Positions 23,151 to 35,332 of a stretch of DNA of 64,000 bases are shown here, piece after piece. The stretch lies in assembly GCA_963854835.1 (NCBI GenBank), contig OY978527.1, positions 18,633,345 through 18,697,344 of the forward strand, in the 5' to 3' direction. Under the pieces are notes generated by a model. That model made no database searches. It saw only the letters and a program-made list of their open reading frames with translations, and was not told the DNA's origin. A program made the position numbers and the translations under genes. This stretch comes from Megamerina dolium. Its lineage: Eukaryota > Arthropoda > Insecta > Diptera > Megamerinidae. Every line of letters begins with the position of its first letter. The first letter of the stretch is position 1.

Positions 23151-24480
23151 TAGCTCGCCTCTATAGGAGTGCAACGCAAGGTTTACTCTTTTTTAAATTT
23201 TGCTTCGACACAAAATTGAGATTTTTTCAATGCTCTGACCTGACCCACCGTTCCAATTAGTCACCCCTAGAGGTGTTAAAAATATGACCGACCCCCAATT
23301 AATTTTGAATCTATAACATTTTTTCAAACCATACCAGCGCTCTCTAAGGGTGGAGACTCTCATACAAAATTGATATTCTCATAAATTACGCTCCCGGTAC
23401 TGTAACACTAGCAGTGTAGCACACTGACCACAATTGATTTTTTCATCAAAATATTTCCTTCAAGCACCTGAAAATCGATAATTAATTCCACTCCTGTCCA
23501 GGTCTTGTCACCAGGAAGTTGAAATTTAACTCCGGCCCCAATATTTTCCACGAGCATACTTACCCCTTATCTTCATTACTTAAGGGGCAGAATTGTGAAT
23601 TGTTTAAAAAAAGTATTGCAGCTAATGTTTTAAAATTTTGCATATATATTTGTGCATAAATAATGAACACAAAGTAATTTTTTCAAATGAAAATATTCAA
23701 TTTTCAGCAAGTTATTCAACATCTCCGGAGTCTTCAAAAATAAGAGTTCTAGCACTTCTGCAGTGATTGTAGCCTTCACAATGCCTGAAATCAAAAAAAC
23801 CACTAGATTATATTTTCTATACAATGACCCTCGATTGTAAAAAAAAATTAAAATGCAACAAAGTGGCGGATTTTTGAAAAAAAATTAAAATCGGATGGAT
23901 TTTGGTTGGATAAAAGTGGAATGACATTGTATGGAAAAACAAATACACAATCAGCTAAAAGAAAAACCCAAGTCGATGGATGATTTGTTATCGAGTTACA
24001 GCTGCAGCAAATGTGAAAAATTTAGTTTTGAGAAAAACGGGTTCCAAGGAAAAAGTACTGATTTCATTGTTCATTGCAGCTGCTCTGTAGAAGGCTGTAA
24101 CTCAGAAACTATTTGAGATTTTCACTTGCAATTCGAAAATTTTCAAATTTTCAAACAACTAGTTGTACCCCTAAAGGGGCTGCCATACAAAATGAATGAA
24201 AATCATAAAATTACAAGTAGTCCTCTGGAATGGCCTCTAGGAGGGTCAAATGTTAAACCAACTGCCGTTAGTTTTACCTCTTCAGTATTTTTCCCATATG
24301 TACTTATTCTCTATATTCTACCTCATGAGGAGGATGCCATACAAAATAAACGCAAAAACACTCGAAAATTAAGAAATCTCTTCATATCCACCAAGAAATT
24401 GTCTCTAATGGAGACAATTCTCCTCACCAATAGTTTTCCTGTGTTCTTTTTGGGTTTCGAGAAATGCTAATCTCTTATGC
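23151..24480. repeat. Diverged repeat-like region with fold-back
   Basis: Phrases such as CTAAGGGTGGAGACTCTCAT (23344) and CCCCTAAAGGGGCTGCCATA (24170) recur in diverged form at 45340-45360. The pair GAGTTACAGC (23994-24003) and GCTGTAACTC (24093-24102) forms a hairpin stem enclosing about 90 bp. The open frame 23931-24116 spans this fold-back and has no recognised homology, so I do not call it a gene. Confidence 0.35.
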
Positions 24481-25334
24481 AGATTGCAATTATAAAAAAC
24501 AATAATTGACTATCATCAATTTGCCTAAATTGGAATTCATGAATTTTACAGCTACACGAAACAAGGTGTTCTTTGTGCTTTCCGCGAAATTGTCATTTGA
24601 GCAGATTCTGCAGGACAAAATTCTGAAAAAAAAATTTGTTACTAGCCATATGAGAAGTTCGAAAAATTCTATTTCTTTATAAAAAAAAAATGTTGATTTA
24701 AAAAAAAATATATTTATGTCATCTTAATTGCGATTAAATTTTTCTATGACCTAATTTCATTAACTTCCATAAAATATTAACTGAGAAATAGCATGTTAAA
24801 GAAAAGTTTTTATAAAAGTCTATTTCTTTATAACTGATAAAGTAATGAGAATTTTCAAAAAACATTTCAGAGTGTTAAATTTTATCAATAACTCTTTAAG
24901 GTTCTGCAGCAAAAAATTTCGGCCAAACAAGTTGATTTTTAGTGTTGCCACTTCAGAAAACTTGACTCAATGTCAAAGACAATGGTTGCAACCATTACAA
25001 ATATGGCAATAATTATAATGATGATGATGATGATGATGATGATATTGATGATGATGATTTTGTTAATAACAATGCTGAGGACGCTATTATTCTGATGTCT
25101 AGCGGTGGAGGCTCATAATACATAAATAAAAGCCATCTATCAGCCTACTACAGCTGTTGTTGCCTTTGCCTACACTGCTTTATGTTTGTCTGCAGTTCAT
25201 CTGTAATAGCAGTGCTCTATCTACAATCATTGTTGCTTCAATGCTAATGTCCTCTAGCAATATGACTGTATTGGTGTCGACTTTTTTTCGTTGCTCTTTT
25301 ATATTTTTATACACTTACACATGTATATTATGTT
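24481..25334. other. No gene seen; GAT microsatellite
   Basis: A (GAT)n run at about 25017-25062. Otherwise AT-rich without recognised features. Confidence 0.55.
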
Positions 25335-25710
25335 GGGGTGGGTGCCGTAGCTCAGTGGTTAGTGTGTTGGCCATCTGAACTGTAGGGCGCGAGTTCAATC
25401 CCCGTCTGATGCGTAACAAATTTTGTATCGAAAAGACTTTTCTTTCGACAGGTATCCACCTGTCGACAAGCAATTGGCAATTCTTAACAATTTGCCGTGG
25501 AAAAACTTATAAAAGAACTCTGTGACATAGCTCAGAAAAATTTATGTTGCAAGAGTTCTGCCGTTCGGAACCGGCTAAAATAAGTAGGTCCCTTCTAATA
25601 CTGTCCAAAATTTAACACGCACAACAGTAATGGAAGAGAAGCTTAGCCAAAGATCCTTTCGGGGCTTTAAGTGCCACATATATTTTTATTTTTATTTTTT
25701 TTTTTTTTTT
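25335..25710 (+). mobile_element. tRNA-derived SINE
   Basis: The pol III head has an A-box TAGCTCAGTGG (about 25348) and B-box GAGTTCAATCC (25391-25401). The body is shared with the other family members, and a 3' T-rich tail follows ACATA. Flanking copies GTATATTATGTT (25323-25334) and GTATATTATTTT (25711-25722) are a probable target duplication with one mismatch. The 3' hairpin is slightly mutated here (CCTTTCGGGG). Confidence 0.88.
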
Positions 25711-25722
25711 GTATATTATTTT

Positions 25723-26049
25723 ATCCAAAAAATCATCCATCAATTGCGGGTATGTCATTTATTAGTCGTAATTAAAAAAAAAATTTGTCATTTTTTTCCT
25801 TTCTTAAAAATATTAAAAATAATAATAATTAGCCCTTTATATTGATTTCACGTTTCCGGAGAAAATTTTTGAAATTGTTTGTAGGAAATTTTTGAATAAC
25901 CGTATTTTGTTCTTGTAAACTATTTTAAAATTCAATATAATTTCACAAATAATATTTTCATTTTGTGCTACAGCAGCTCAGATGTTAATCATTTCTGGGC
26001 AGCTACAGCGATATTTGCCGATTTTTCTGAAATTTATTTAAATGTTTAC
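25723..26049. other. No gene seen
   Basis: AT-rich spacer. Confidence 0.5.
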
Positions 26050-26780
26050 CTCTATTTGATGCCATTTGCTCTCATCACATCCCTACCTCGATTTAGCTCA
26101 CCCATGTTTGAAGTAAAACTTCTTAGGCGGCGGTAACGCCAATGGAGTGTGAAATTTTTAAAGCAAATTTCGTTACATGAGCAGGAGAGAATATATAACA
26201 TAGAGAAAGGGAGAATGAGAAAGATATCAACGTATGCACAACGATATAAAAGCGATAGTGTACGTTCGCATATACAAATAGCAGTCACACATGCCTCACA
26301 GCCAGATACAATAAGCACAACACCGGCGAAATGCGAACTTCGTTGTGAAGCACGACGCCGTTGCCGGATGTTCGCATGTGATTCCTGATGCTATGAGAGC
26401 TGGTAGGGTGACTAGGTTTTAAAAAGAAAAAATTTAAAACGCAAAGGGATTAATATAAGAAATAGAAAATTTAAAAAGAAGAGAAAACCGTTAAAAAATA
26501 ATTTTTATAAAAGGCACATTTTACAACCAATAAAATCTTTTATATCAAATAAAAAAAATGCTGAATAAATTTTACATTCAATTAAAAACACGGAGAAAAT
26601 TTAAAACATGGTCACAAAACGACGTCACGCTGGCGACGGCGATAGAAATAGGGCTATCGTCGCAAATAGTCGTCGGACGAAGTTCGCGGTTAGCTTTGCT
26701 TGTGACAGAATACACATCAGTGTGTTCTATTTTTGACAGCGAACATTCGCGTCAAAAATAGAAGAGAGAGACACACAATA
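26050..26780. repeat. Fold-back-rich, locally GC-rich segment
   Basis: Three inverted pairs are visible. ATGCGAAC (about 26330) pairs with GTTCGCAT (about 26369). GCGACGGCGATAG (about 26633-26645) pairs imperfectly with CTATCGTCGC (about 26654-26663). A near-perfect hairpin lies at 26725-26763. The segment stands out from its AT-rich surroundings. It is probably an unrecognised transposon or a structured element. No convincing gene. Confidence 0.35.
26725..26763. repeat. 39-nt near-perfect hairpin
   Basis: TTCTATTTTTGAC, one unpaired A, GCGAA, a CA loop, TTCGC, then GTCAAAAATAGAA: 18 base pairs with one bulged base. Confidence 0.75.
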
Positions 26781-27289
26781 CAGTGTTGCCAGGACTTCAA
26801 AAATGAAAAAGCTAAATCGGCCAAATAGAAACACTAAAAACGCTAAATTGCCCAAAAAAGGTTAAATATTGCAAGCGTTTTCAATATTTCATAAATAGTT
26901 TATATTTTATTTTAAAGAAGTTCAACAATCGAAGTATTGTACATTGGGTACAAATATATGAGAAAAAACGTTCATATAACTATTAATTAATACATAGTTT
27001 TACAAACATTAGATCAAACCCTTTCCTATTAACAAATAAATAACATGTGAATTTAGAAAAGGACAGCGGCAGATTTTTTTAACATTCTACAAAACCAGCT
27101 TATTGGCGAAAAATTTTTAATTATATTATTCCATGGTGGACTATATCTTACATTTAACTATTTCCTCTTCATTAGATGAATTGGATGAACTACTGTTTAA
27201 ATATATATCACGAGAGTCTAACATCCATCTCGAATCTTTTGGCAGTAAACCAATTTACCTCTAATCGGTTCTCAGTGAATTTGACAGAA

Positions 27290-27301
27290 TGTGACGTCAC
27301 A
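27290..27301. promoter_or_regulatory. Candidate CREB/ATF site
   Basis: TGTGACGTCACA is a perfect 12-bp palindrome containing the full CRE octamer TGACGTCA. A second identical 12-mer lies 114 bp downstream. Function is inferred only from the motif. Confidence 0.35.
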
Positions 27302-27403
27302 GTAGTTCCAAGAGTTCAATTATTAATTCATTATTACGCATTGTTTATATTTTTCTTTTCAATTTGTTCGCCAATTTGTCATCTTCCGTCGCAGCTCAAC
27401 TAT

Positions 27404-27415
27404 TGTGACGTCACA
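27404..27415. promoter_or_regulatory. Candidate CREB/ATF site, second copy
   Basis: Identical to 27290-27301 (TGTGACGTCACA). Flanking sequence differs, so this is not a simple tandem duplication. Confidence 0.35.
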
Positions 27416-28341
27416 CCTAGAAAAATCTTCTCTGATGGGAGCAATCTTTTTTTTCTATTATTATTGGCAAATGCATAGAAACAAAAACATTATCAGTTGC
27501 CTTTAAAATCATTGTTGAAGCTTCACAGCATACTTTTAAACGTTTTATGATAAATTTTCCGTTTGTAAAAAAGAATTTGATGAGAATATCATCGACAAGC
27601 AATTGCAACTTCATTTTAAATTTCCAACTCTCATTCACCCACTACATACGAGTAAGTGTACACGGATTGCTAGCTAGATTTCAATCATTTTACAAGATTG
27701 TTTATGCATTTATTTGTTTTTTGTTTTCAATTGAAAACTCGTTTAAATTCTATGCCACCGGCAAAAAAACGGTTTAATATTTGTATGTGTCCACACGAGC
27801 AAATGCAAGTGAAGTGAATGCACTTACTATAAAGCACGAACGTCAGCCATAAGCTGTTGCTGCAAATGGTACCTATTTTGTTTTTTTTTTTCCATTTTCT
27901 TCATTCATTCTCTGTAGTATTGTTTTTTATATATTCTTTTTAAAAACAATTTACACTCTAAAAAGTAGGACATACTCTGGTAGGCTCTCTCAGTACAGGT
28001 CATTAGACTTGCAACGATTATTGTATGCCATTCCCACCGAACCACTAACCAAACCACCTCAGTTTTGGGGTAAATGACTTCCTACGATGTTTTCTATTTT
28101 TGCTTTCAAAAGAAAATAAGTAAAAGCACTTTTCATTTACATATAACATTTTTTTTCTTATTCTTCAAGTATAAATATATAAATGTGTTCAATATTTGAA
28201 TATTTTTTCATTGAAAGTATGATTTCTTATGGATTTACTTGTTAATAAGTAATTAATTTATACAAGTGCTGCCAAAGCTAAGAAATTGCCTAACTCAGAT
28301 ATATCGATCGATTGTAATTAATGGAGAGTATTATCATAGTG

Positions 28342-28693
28342 GTTAGTGTGTTGGCCTTCTGATCTGTAGGTCGTGGTTCAATCCCCGGCTGATGCGTAAC
28401 AAATTTTGTATCGAAAAGACTTTTCTTTCGACAGGTACCCACCTGTCGGCAAGCAATTGGCAATTCTTCCGGCAGTAGCAATTTGCCATGGAACAACTTA
28501 TTAAAGAACTCTGTGACATAGCTCAGAAAAATTGATGTTGCAAGAGTTCTGACGTTCGGAAACGGCTAAAATAAGTAGATGCCTTCTAATACTGTCCAAA
28601 ATTGAACACGCAAAACAGTAATGGAAGAGAATCTCGGCCAATGAGCCCTTCGGGGCTTTAAGTGCCACATATTTTTTGTTTTGTTTTTTTTTA
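28342..28693 (+). mobile_element. tRNA-derived SINE, 5'-truncated in the A-box
   Basis: Starts within the tRNA head (GTTAGTGTGTTGGCC), retains the B-box GTGGTTCAATCCCC near 28372 and the full body. It ends with the intact hairpin AGCCCTTCGGGGCT, then ACATATTTTTTGTTTTG-type T-rich tail. CATAGTG at 28335-28341 and 28695-28701 is a probable short target duplication, partly overlapping microhomology with the A-box. Confidence 0.85.
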
Positions 28694-28904
28694 CCATAGT
28701 GATCTGAAGATCAATACTAAAACTTGCGGCTTTTGGTAACTGTTAGACCCAAAACCCCTTAACATATTTTAACCAACTGCATCCTAATCCTAATATGATA
28801 GTTTAGCCTTGTTATGATTTTTGATGAATTATGCATTGCGACGTTAGTTATATATTGTGCCCTATCGTCACTTTAAAAGGAAAAAATAAAAACTCTTGTT
28901 CTGT

Positions 28905-29215
28905 TTAAGGTGGAGTAGGGAATAATTTGAAATAATAAACACTTTTTTCTCTGATTTTTTACGGAGTTTGAAAAGAATCGGTCGATTAGATTTTGCAGGA
29001 TGGTGTTCACGGACTTCGAAAAATTGGTTTTCAGAAAAACACGTTTGAAGTTTTTTTTTCTCAAAAATTGAGGAAAAACAATTTTTTTGTAACTTACACT
29101 GAATCATCGATCCCAGGTCCATAAAGTACGTTCCCGGCAGCAATCTCGTTGTCTTGGAAAATGAAAAAGAAAAAAATCGATTTTTCGAATCTGCTTATCC
29201 CTACCTGCTTAACCC
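28905..29215. mobile_element. Possible small TTAA-flanked element
   Basis: TTAAGGTGGAGTAGGGA (about 28905) and the inverse TCCCTACCTGCTTAA (about 29199-29213) form an imperfect terminal pair with TTAA at both outer edges. The inside resembles other non-coding DNA transposons (runs such as AAAAATCGATTTTTCGA). Tentative. Confidence 0.35.
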
Positions 29216-29572
29216 TACCTTACTATTAATCGTAAAAATATATATATATATATTTATATTTTTCTTGATATTTTTTGTGATATAGAATTTTCTGAAAGTA
29301 TTGATTTTGATATACGAATCTCAGAAAAACCGGCCGCAAATAACACTCTGTGCTTACAGATTAAACGAAGGGGGAAGGGGGGCCATCAAGTCCTAAACAC
29401 TTCATTTCGAAAAAGAGAGATTTTAACAGGCACTAAAGTAACACCAGCTTCTACGAGAACTGAATCCTTACATGTTTTGTCTCTTTCCGGAATCCAATAT
29501 TTTCATAATACGACGTAGTCATAGTATTCAGCGTGAACGAATTCAAATTCTAGTATAACATACCTATACGAT

Positions 29573-29655
29573 AACGCCTCTGCTCATATATAGCGCAGAA
29601 GCTTGGGCAATTTTCACCTCCGACGACAGGGTGTTTGTAGTTTTTGGAAAATGTA
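29573..29655 (+). pseudogene. RTE reverse transcriptase scrap
   Basis: Translates as PLLIYSAEAWAIFTSDDRVF, matching the YGAEAWTISTSDERMLGVF stretch of the RTE copies elsewhere in the window. It is a short isolated fragment with no clear ends. Confidence 0.6.
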
Positions 29656-30544
29656 TCCTTCCAGAGACCAGCTGCTTCATCGGCTCGGTCATTTTGAACG
29701 AAGAAAAAAAATTATTCAGCCAAGTAAATATTGTATTTGGTGCCCAATGGGGGACGTCAGCAAAATAGTAGATACGGGATCTGCAACTGCAAGTGCAAAA
29801 GATAAATATTGGAGAATATGACAATATTTAGTATTTCACAATCGGTGAAGGAGAGTAGACTCTGGACTTGAACTCTGAAAAAATTAGGTGGATTTAATTT
29901 TCAATGAAATATTTATCGGTTTTACAGGTCCCCATAGAAATGTAGAATAGTTTCGGGATTCCTCGGTAATGCTTGCTTGCCATCTAATTACAGCCTGCTA
30001 AGAATTTCTCAATTGTTCTAAATCTAAATAATTTGACGCATATTTTAGCACAAAAATAGAAGAAAATTTAACATTTCATCTGTGCGCAAAATCATGAAGG
30101 TACATGAAGAAAATACAATATTAAAGAACTCATCATTCATGTTCAACATTAGCAGGTAGGCTTAAATTAAACAAAACCACAAAGAATTGCTATAACGCCA
30201 GCCAGAATAGTACAAAACATTACAGAAAAATCGTCATTACATTCCGAATTGATCGCCCATACCATAATGTCTTTGATAGATTAGCACATAATAGGCTTAT
30301 CACCTGAGTGCCAGACATTCGTGTATACTATGTATGCATTCAAGTAGTAACGAGCTGACTGAATGAATGAATGAATGAATGAATGCCTGAAAGGAACGAA
30401 TGTATACCATACACAACAACATATACAAACTTATGCTTTATGCATTTAAAAACCATATATAAATGTTTCCCTTTTACCCTCGAACAGGCTGGATAGCTTT
30501 ATTTACTTCATTTTCTTTTCACGTTATTAAAGTCTACCGCGGTT

Positions 30545-30577
<33 letters not shown>

Positions 30578-31087
30578 AGGGATGGATTGAGCAGTTTGAG
30601 CTCCCTATTTTAGTATTTTTCCCAACGTCGATCGTTCATTCGAGCCCTTTTTCTGGGAACTCTTAGAACATCCCTTACTCTGACCCCAACAATGATGATG
30701 ATAGAATTTTATTTGTCATCTCCAACATTCATATTGAATATTTCAAAATAATGCTTTTGTGTTGCAAATTAAAATGAAAATAAAACAATAGCACAATATT
30801 TTATTTAAAAAAAAAATGTGTGTTTTCTGGTATTTGCTGATATGTAGTTGCCTTGTGGTATTTTGACCATTATTATACCATTTCAATTACTAGTCGTCAT
30901 AGTGATTATTTTTTTAATAAACCCTTTACAAAGGCAACCATTCAGTCATCATCATCATTAAATGAAAACCAATGAACTGTATACAAACATTGTCAAGTTA
31001 ATTAACCAGTCTATGAAAATTTTTTATAAAATGCTTAAATTTGTATGAAATTGTATAAATAAAAAGGTCAATTTTATAACTCTATGG

Positions 31088-34000
31088 CGCATATTCATAG
31101 TCGTCTTTAGCATGAACTTTTACTTTATTTAAGCTACTGCTTAAGTCATTCACAAGCGATTTTGTATCGACTTATCTGCTGAGTTGAAACTAAAAATTTA
31201 GTAACAACCCCAGTCGCTACTAAGTCGATACCAAAGTGACTTTTGTTTGTGAAAAGGCAGGACAAGATGAAAAAATGGAGCGAAATTAACGAGATTTAGT
31301 TGTTTTAGAAGATATCGAGATTGTGGACGACTTTGGCTTGATTTTTTTTTTTTTTCAATTTCTTCTATTTATTGTATCTTTCTTACGAAACTAACAATAA
31401 TTATACAAATCTTACATACTAAAAAATACATTTTGTTGATTCTACACCAATGTGTACATCATTCAAATAAATTAAAGCAAACAAATATAACATGTGATGT
31501 CATGAAGGACATACATAATAGTAATGAGAGATTATGTTAAATATATATTTAAAACATTTTTCCTTTTTAGTCTTTTAATATATTTCAGCTTAAGGAGCTC
31601 TCTCGCTAGAGTATTAGGATGATTACTTAGTCGTTCAGAGTAACGTTGGCAATGTTTCCCTATGTCTATTTTAATAGTGTCAATCTGTAGGTCCTTGTGT
31701 ATATTTGTGCTCGGCAAAGACGTCTAAGGATTTTAGATTGAACACGCTGAATTTTCTCAATATTAGAGTTTGAAGAAGTACCCCAAACCTGAATGCCGTA
31801 GCTCCAAATTGGTTTAATGGTGGACTTGAATATAAGCATTTTATTATGAAGTGACAATTTCGAGGCGTTTCCAATCAACCAATGTAGTTTGGCTGCTTTT
31901 AATTTAGCATGCGATTGCTTTGTTTCAATGTTCTTCTTCCAGGTTAGCCTTCTATCGAGATGAAAGCCTAGATAGGTCACTTCGTTTTTTTTGTGGTATT
32001 TTTTTACCATTAATTTGTAGTTGAGGGCATGTTTTTCTGTTCAACGTGAAAGTCATATGGACGCATTTTGATTCGTTGATTCTAATACGCCATGTCTCCA
32101 GCCAGTGTTGTACTCTTTTTAAGTGACTTTGTAGTTTTTCTGACGCTTTACTGGGATTATCATCGACGCTCAAGATTGCTGTATCGTCTGCAAAAGTTCA
32201 TGTGAAAAGATTGCCATTTGTTGGTATATCTGAAGTGTAGATTAGATATAAAAAGGGATCTAAGACGCTTCCTTGCGGGACCCCAGCCATTATCGTACGT
32301 GTTTGAGTTAGATACGATCTTTGTTTAACCATAAATTTTCTATTCAACACATAGCTCTTTAATATTTTGCAAATGTTATCTGGAAAGAGACAACCGATTT
32401 TGTGAAGTAGGCCAACATGCCAAACCTTATCAAAAGCTTGTGCAACGTCCAGAAATACTGCTGAGCAGTACTGCTTTGCTTCGAACGCTTTTGTAATGTT
32501 AGATACTATTCTGTGAACTTGTTCTACTGTACTATGTTTTGCTCTGAACCCAAATTGATGCAATGGTATAATGTTATTTGCTTCAACAATTGGCTGTATC
32601 TTCAACATTAATAGTTTTTTAAACACTTTGGATAGAATAGGCAGCAGGCTAATAGGCCTGTACGACGATACATTAGTTGAATCTTTTCCAGGTTTTCAAT
32701 CATAATTATTTGGGAAATTTTCCATGCTGAGGGGAAATAACAAAGGCGTGGTATTGCATTCATTATGTGTAACAGCTGTTTTACTGCAATTTGAGATAGC
32801 TCGGCTATTATTTTGGAACTTATTTTATCATACCCTGCAGCTTTTTTGACGTTTAGTTCATTTATGATTTTGTTAAGTTCCTTTAAAGAAAATCTCACTA
32901 AGGTAGTAGAGCTGTTATTGGTCATGATTGGTAATCCTCCATCTCTTGTAGATTCATTTGGTTTGAAAACGCCTTCTAAGTGATTTGCAAATGCTTCTGC
33001 TTTTTCTTGATCGCTTCTTGCCCATGATCTATCTGGCATTCGTATTGGAGCCTCTCTTATTATCGGACATTTTACACCTTTGACTGCTTTCCACAGAGAA
33101 TAATCTGTATCTTTTGTTGCAGCAAGATTACTAATATATACATTTAAACGTCTCTCTTCGGCTTCTTTTAAGATTCTTTCAAGTGTTTTAGTGCAGTCTG
33201 CCAATTTTTGTTTTAGGTTTGGTGATCTATGCTGCTGCCATTCTCTCCTGGCTTTCCTTTTAATTTTAATTAATTCCTCAATATCGGCATTTGTATGCTT
33301 TTTATAATCTTGGAATTTATGTTGAGGTGTTGCAATTTTAGCAGCTTCATGAGCCAACTTGGTGAAATATTCAACTGCACTGTCGACTTGCTTTACTGTC
33401 TTAAGAGGTATTTTAAGGCCAATGTGAGAACTAATATATTTTTTATTAATTTAGCCAATTAGTGAATTTGTTTGTAAGATGCTGGCTTGATTCACTGAAA
33501 CTAACTAAAACATTTAGTAAAATGAACGATGGAGAATGATCAGATGAAAGTTCAAAGGATGACCATGCCTTTAAGTGGGTTCTTTTTAGACTTTTAGTTA
33601 CTGCAAAGTCAATAAGATCCGGTACTTTTCTAGGATCCGAAGGCCAGTAAGTAGGTTGGCCGGTAGATATGGCATCATATCCGTTGCTAGATATTGTCGA
33701 GAAAAGACGTCTACCTTTTGGAGATATAAGCCTGGAACCCCAATAAGTGTGCTTGGCGTTATAGTCCCCCGCCGCGATAAACGTATGCCCTAAAGTTGCA
33801 AAAAATTCAGAAAATTGTGATTCTGTAATAGTATGTCTAGGAGGACAGTAAACAGAAGATATTGTTAATTTTTGGGTACTTGTTTCTATACAAATAGAGG
33901 TGGAATGAATAGTATATTCTTTGCAAAATTCTTCTAATGCATAATGTTTTATTCTATTTTTGATGAGGATAGCTGTCCCTCCTCTTGCCTTATTTTCAGG

Positions 34001-34787
34001 GTGTTTGGTATCACAAAGCATAAACCCATTTATTGAAAAATTATTAAATTTTGTGAAGTGAGTTTCTGAAATAAGCATTACATCAACTTGATTTTTATGG
34101 AGAAATACTTCCAGTTAATTTTTATGTTGGCTTAACCCATTTGCATTCCAAAAACAAAACTTCAGTTCGTTCATTGTTTTGACAGAATTGCTTGAAGGAG
34201 CATGGACTGATTTTTCATTAGCTTTGGCTTGATGAGGCGCAGTAAGATATACAGCAAACGGTTTGATCCATTTGTTTTTTTTTTTTTGCGAAATGACCAT
34301 TAAAGTGATACATCGATTTGCAATTATTCCAGAACTTAAATCACAATAACTAAGTTTATAAAAAATATAACTGAGAGAATTGCTTTGCATCTAGGAAATA
34401 TCATTAGATTTCCCAATGGAGGGGACCAAATGAATGAAGCAAAACATAGGTTTCTCTCTAATAAATTCTACATAATACATTTGATCGTATTCGTACATTA
34501 GCACATTAGAGAACACCTCCATTGCGTACATTACATCCATTCATAGTCGAATTTTTGGCAATGGCTAACTAGTAACAGCTTTATAAAAAGCTTGCATATT
34601 TTCAGGATAACTAAAAATAAAATTTGTAATAAAATACTACCAATTTATGTTTATTTACCCGAAAATATGCAAACTTTTTTTAAGGCTGTTCCTAGTTAGA
34701 AGTGCAATTTTTAAATTGGTATTAAAGAGTTAATGGTAAGTTAAAGGTTTGTTAGTACCTACTTAAAAGCGCGACTATGAATATGCG
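31088..34787. mobile_element. Harbinger-like DNA transposon interrupted by a Jockey LINE
   Basis: Inverted ends CGCATATTCATAGTCG (31088-31103) and CGACTATGAATATGCG (34772-34787) match perfectly over 16 bp. TCTATG lies just outside both ends (31081-31086 and 34788-34793), with one extra G on the left. Excluding the LINE and one target duplication the element is about 0.8 kb. Joining the sequence across the LINE restores a frame reading LEDIEIVDDFGLMRRSKIYS, which recalls the acidic N-terminal region of PIF/Harbinger nucleases. The rest of that gene is absent. Assignment to Harbinger is an inference. Confidence 0.5.
31343..34221 (-). mobile_element. Jockey-clade LINE, nearly complete ORF2, 5'-truncated
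   Basis: Inserted on the minus strand with a poly-A tail (T run 31343-31355). It is flanked by a perfect 12-bp duplication CTTTGGCTTGAT (31331-31342 and 34222-34233). ORF2 begins MNELKFCFWNANGLSQ at 34174. Endonuclease motifs are AAGDYNAKHTYWGSRLISPK, PTYWPSDPRKVPDLIDF and LSSDHSP. RT motifs are HQFGFRAKHSTVEQVH, AVFLDVAQAFDKVWH, AGVPQGSVL and TFADDTAIL. The C-terminal part contains IKPIWSYGIQVWG and NIEKIQRVQSKILRRL. Lesions include a stop after QHKN, a frameshift near 33440, one near 32620, a TGA just before TFADD (about 32200) and one near 31960. It is dead but younger-looking than the copy at 326. Confidence 0.93.
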
Positions 34788-35331
34788 TCTATGACTTTAA
34801 ATTTTTATTATAATTTTTTTAGAGCATACTTTACGGTGGCAAATAATCACATAATTCTAAATACTCTACTGGTGCTCAAGTCAGCACTTATGTAACGACT
34901 TGGGTTCTAAAATGAGCCCGCAACGTAATGTGTCCCCAATTGATCATGCCACAAACATTCTGTGGCATTGCATTAAATTTTGCCAGACCCTATCACAAAA
35001 ATTGAAGATAAAAATAATGATTTCTACCACATTGATGAAATAAAGAAACAAACCAACTCGTTGTGACATTAAAGAATGACCAAACTGATGCTCCCAAGCA
35101 AAATGTCTGATTTATAAAAATGTAAATTTTATAGGGTAGCCTAATAAGTTGCGAAAATATGGAGTAAGCATTGAGTCGGAAAAATTAATCTAGGTCGATT
35201 ATATTTTTCACCTTTCTATAAAAATAGGTTTATTTTAACCGGTAATTTGATAATTTGATTTTTATTGCAAAAGTGTTTTGCAAATTGCAAAATTGTTTTG
35301 AAATTTTCGATTTAACAATTATTATACCCTG
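34788..35331. other. No gene seen
   Basis: AT-rich spacer. Confidence 0.5.
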
Positions 35332-35332
35332 C

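Larger units (their letters stand above)
26781..28334. other. No gene seen; two CRE palindromes
   Basis: AT-rich, with the two CRE-type palindromes at 27290-27301 and 27404-27415. No coding region recognised. Confidence 0.5.
28702..31086. other. No host gene seen; simple repeats
   Basis: Besides the possible element at 28905-29215 and the RTE scrap at 29573-29655, it holds (TA)n near 29240, (TGAA)n at about 30361-30385 and (GAT)n at about 30546-30575. Otherwise AT-rich with no recognised content. Confidence 0.5.

Noticed and set aside
23931..24116. Cysteine-containing 61-codon frame as a small zinc-binding protein
   Set aside because: It lies across an inverted repeat in a repeat-like, AT-rich region and has no recognised domain spacing.
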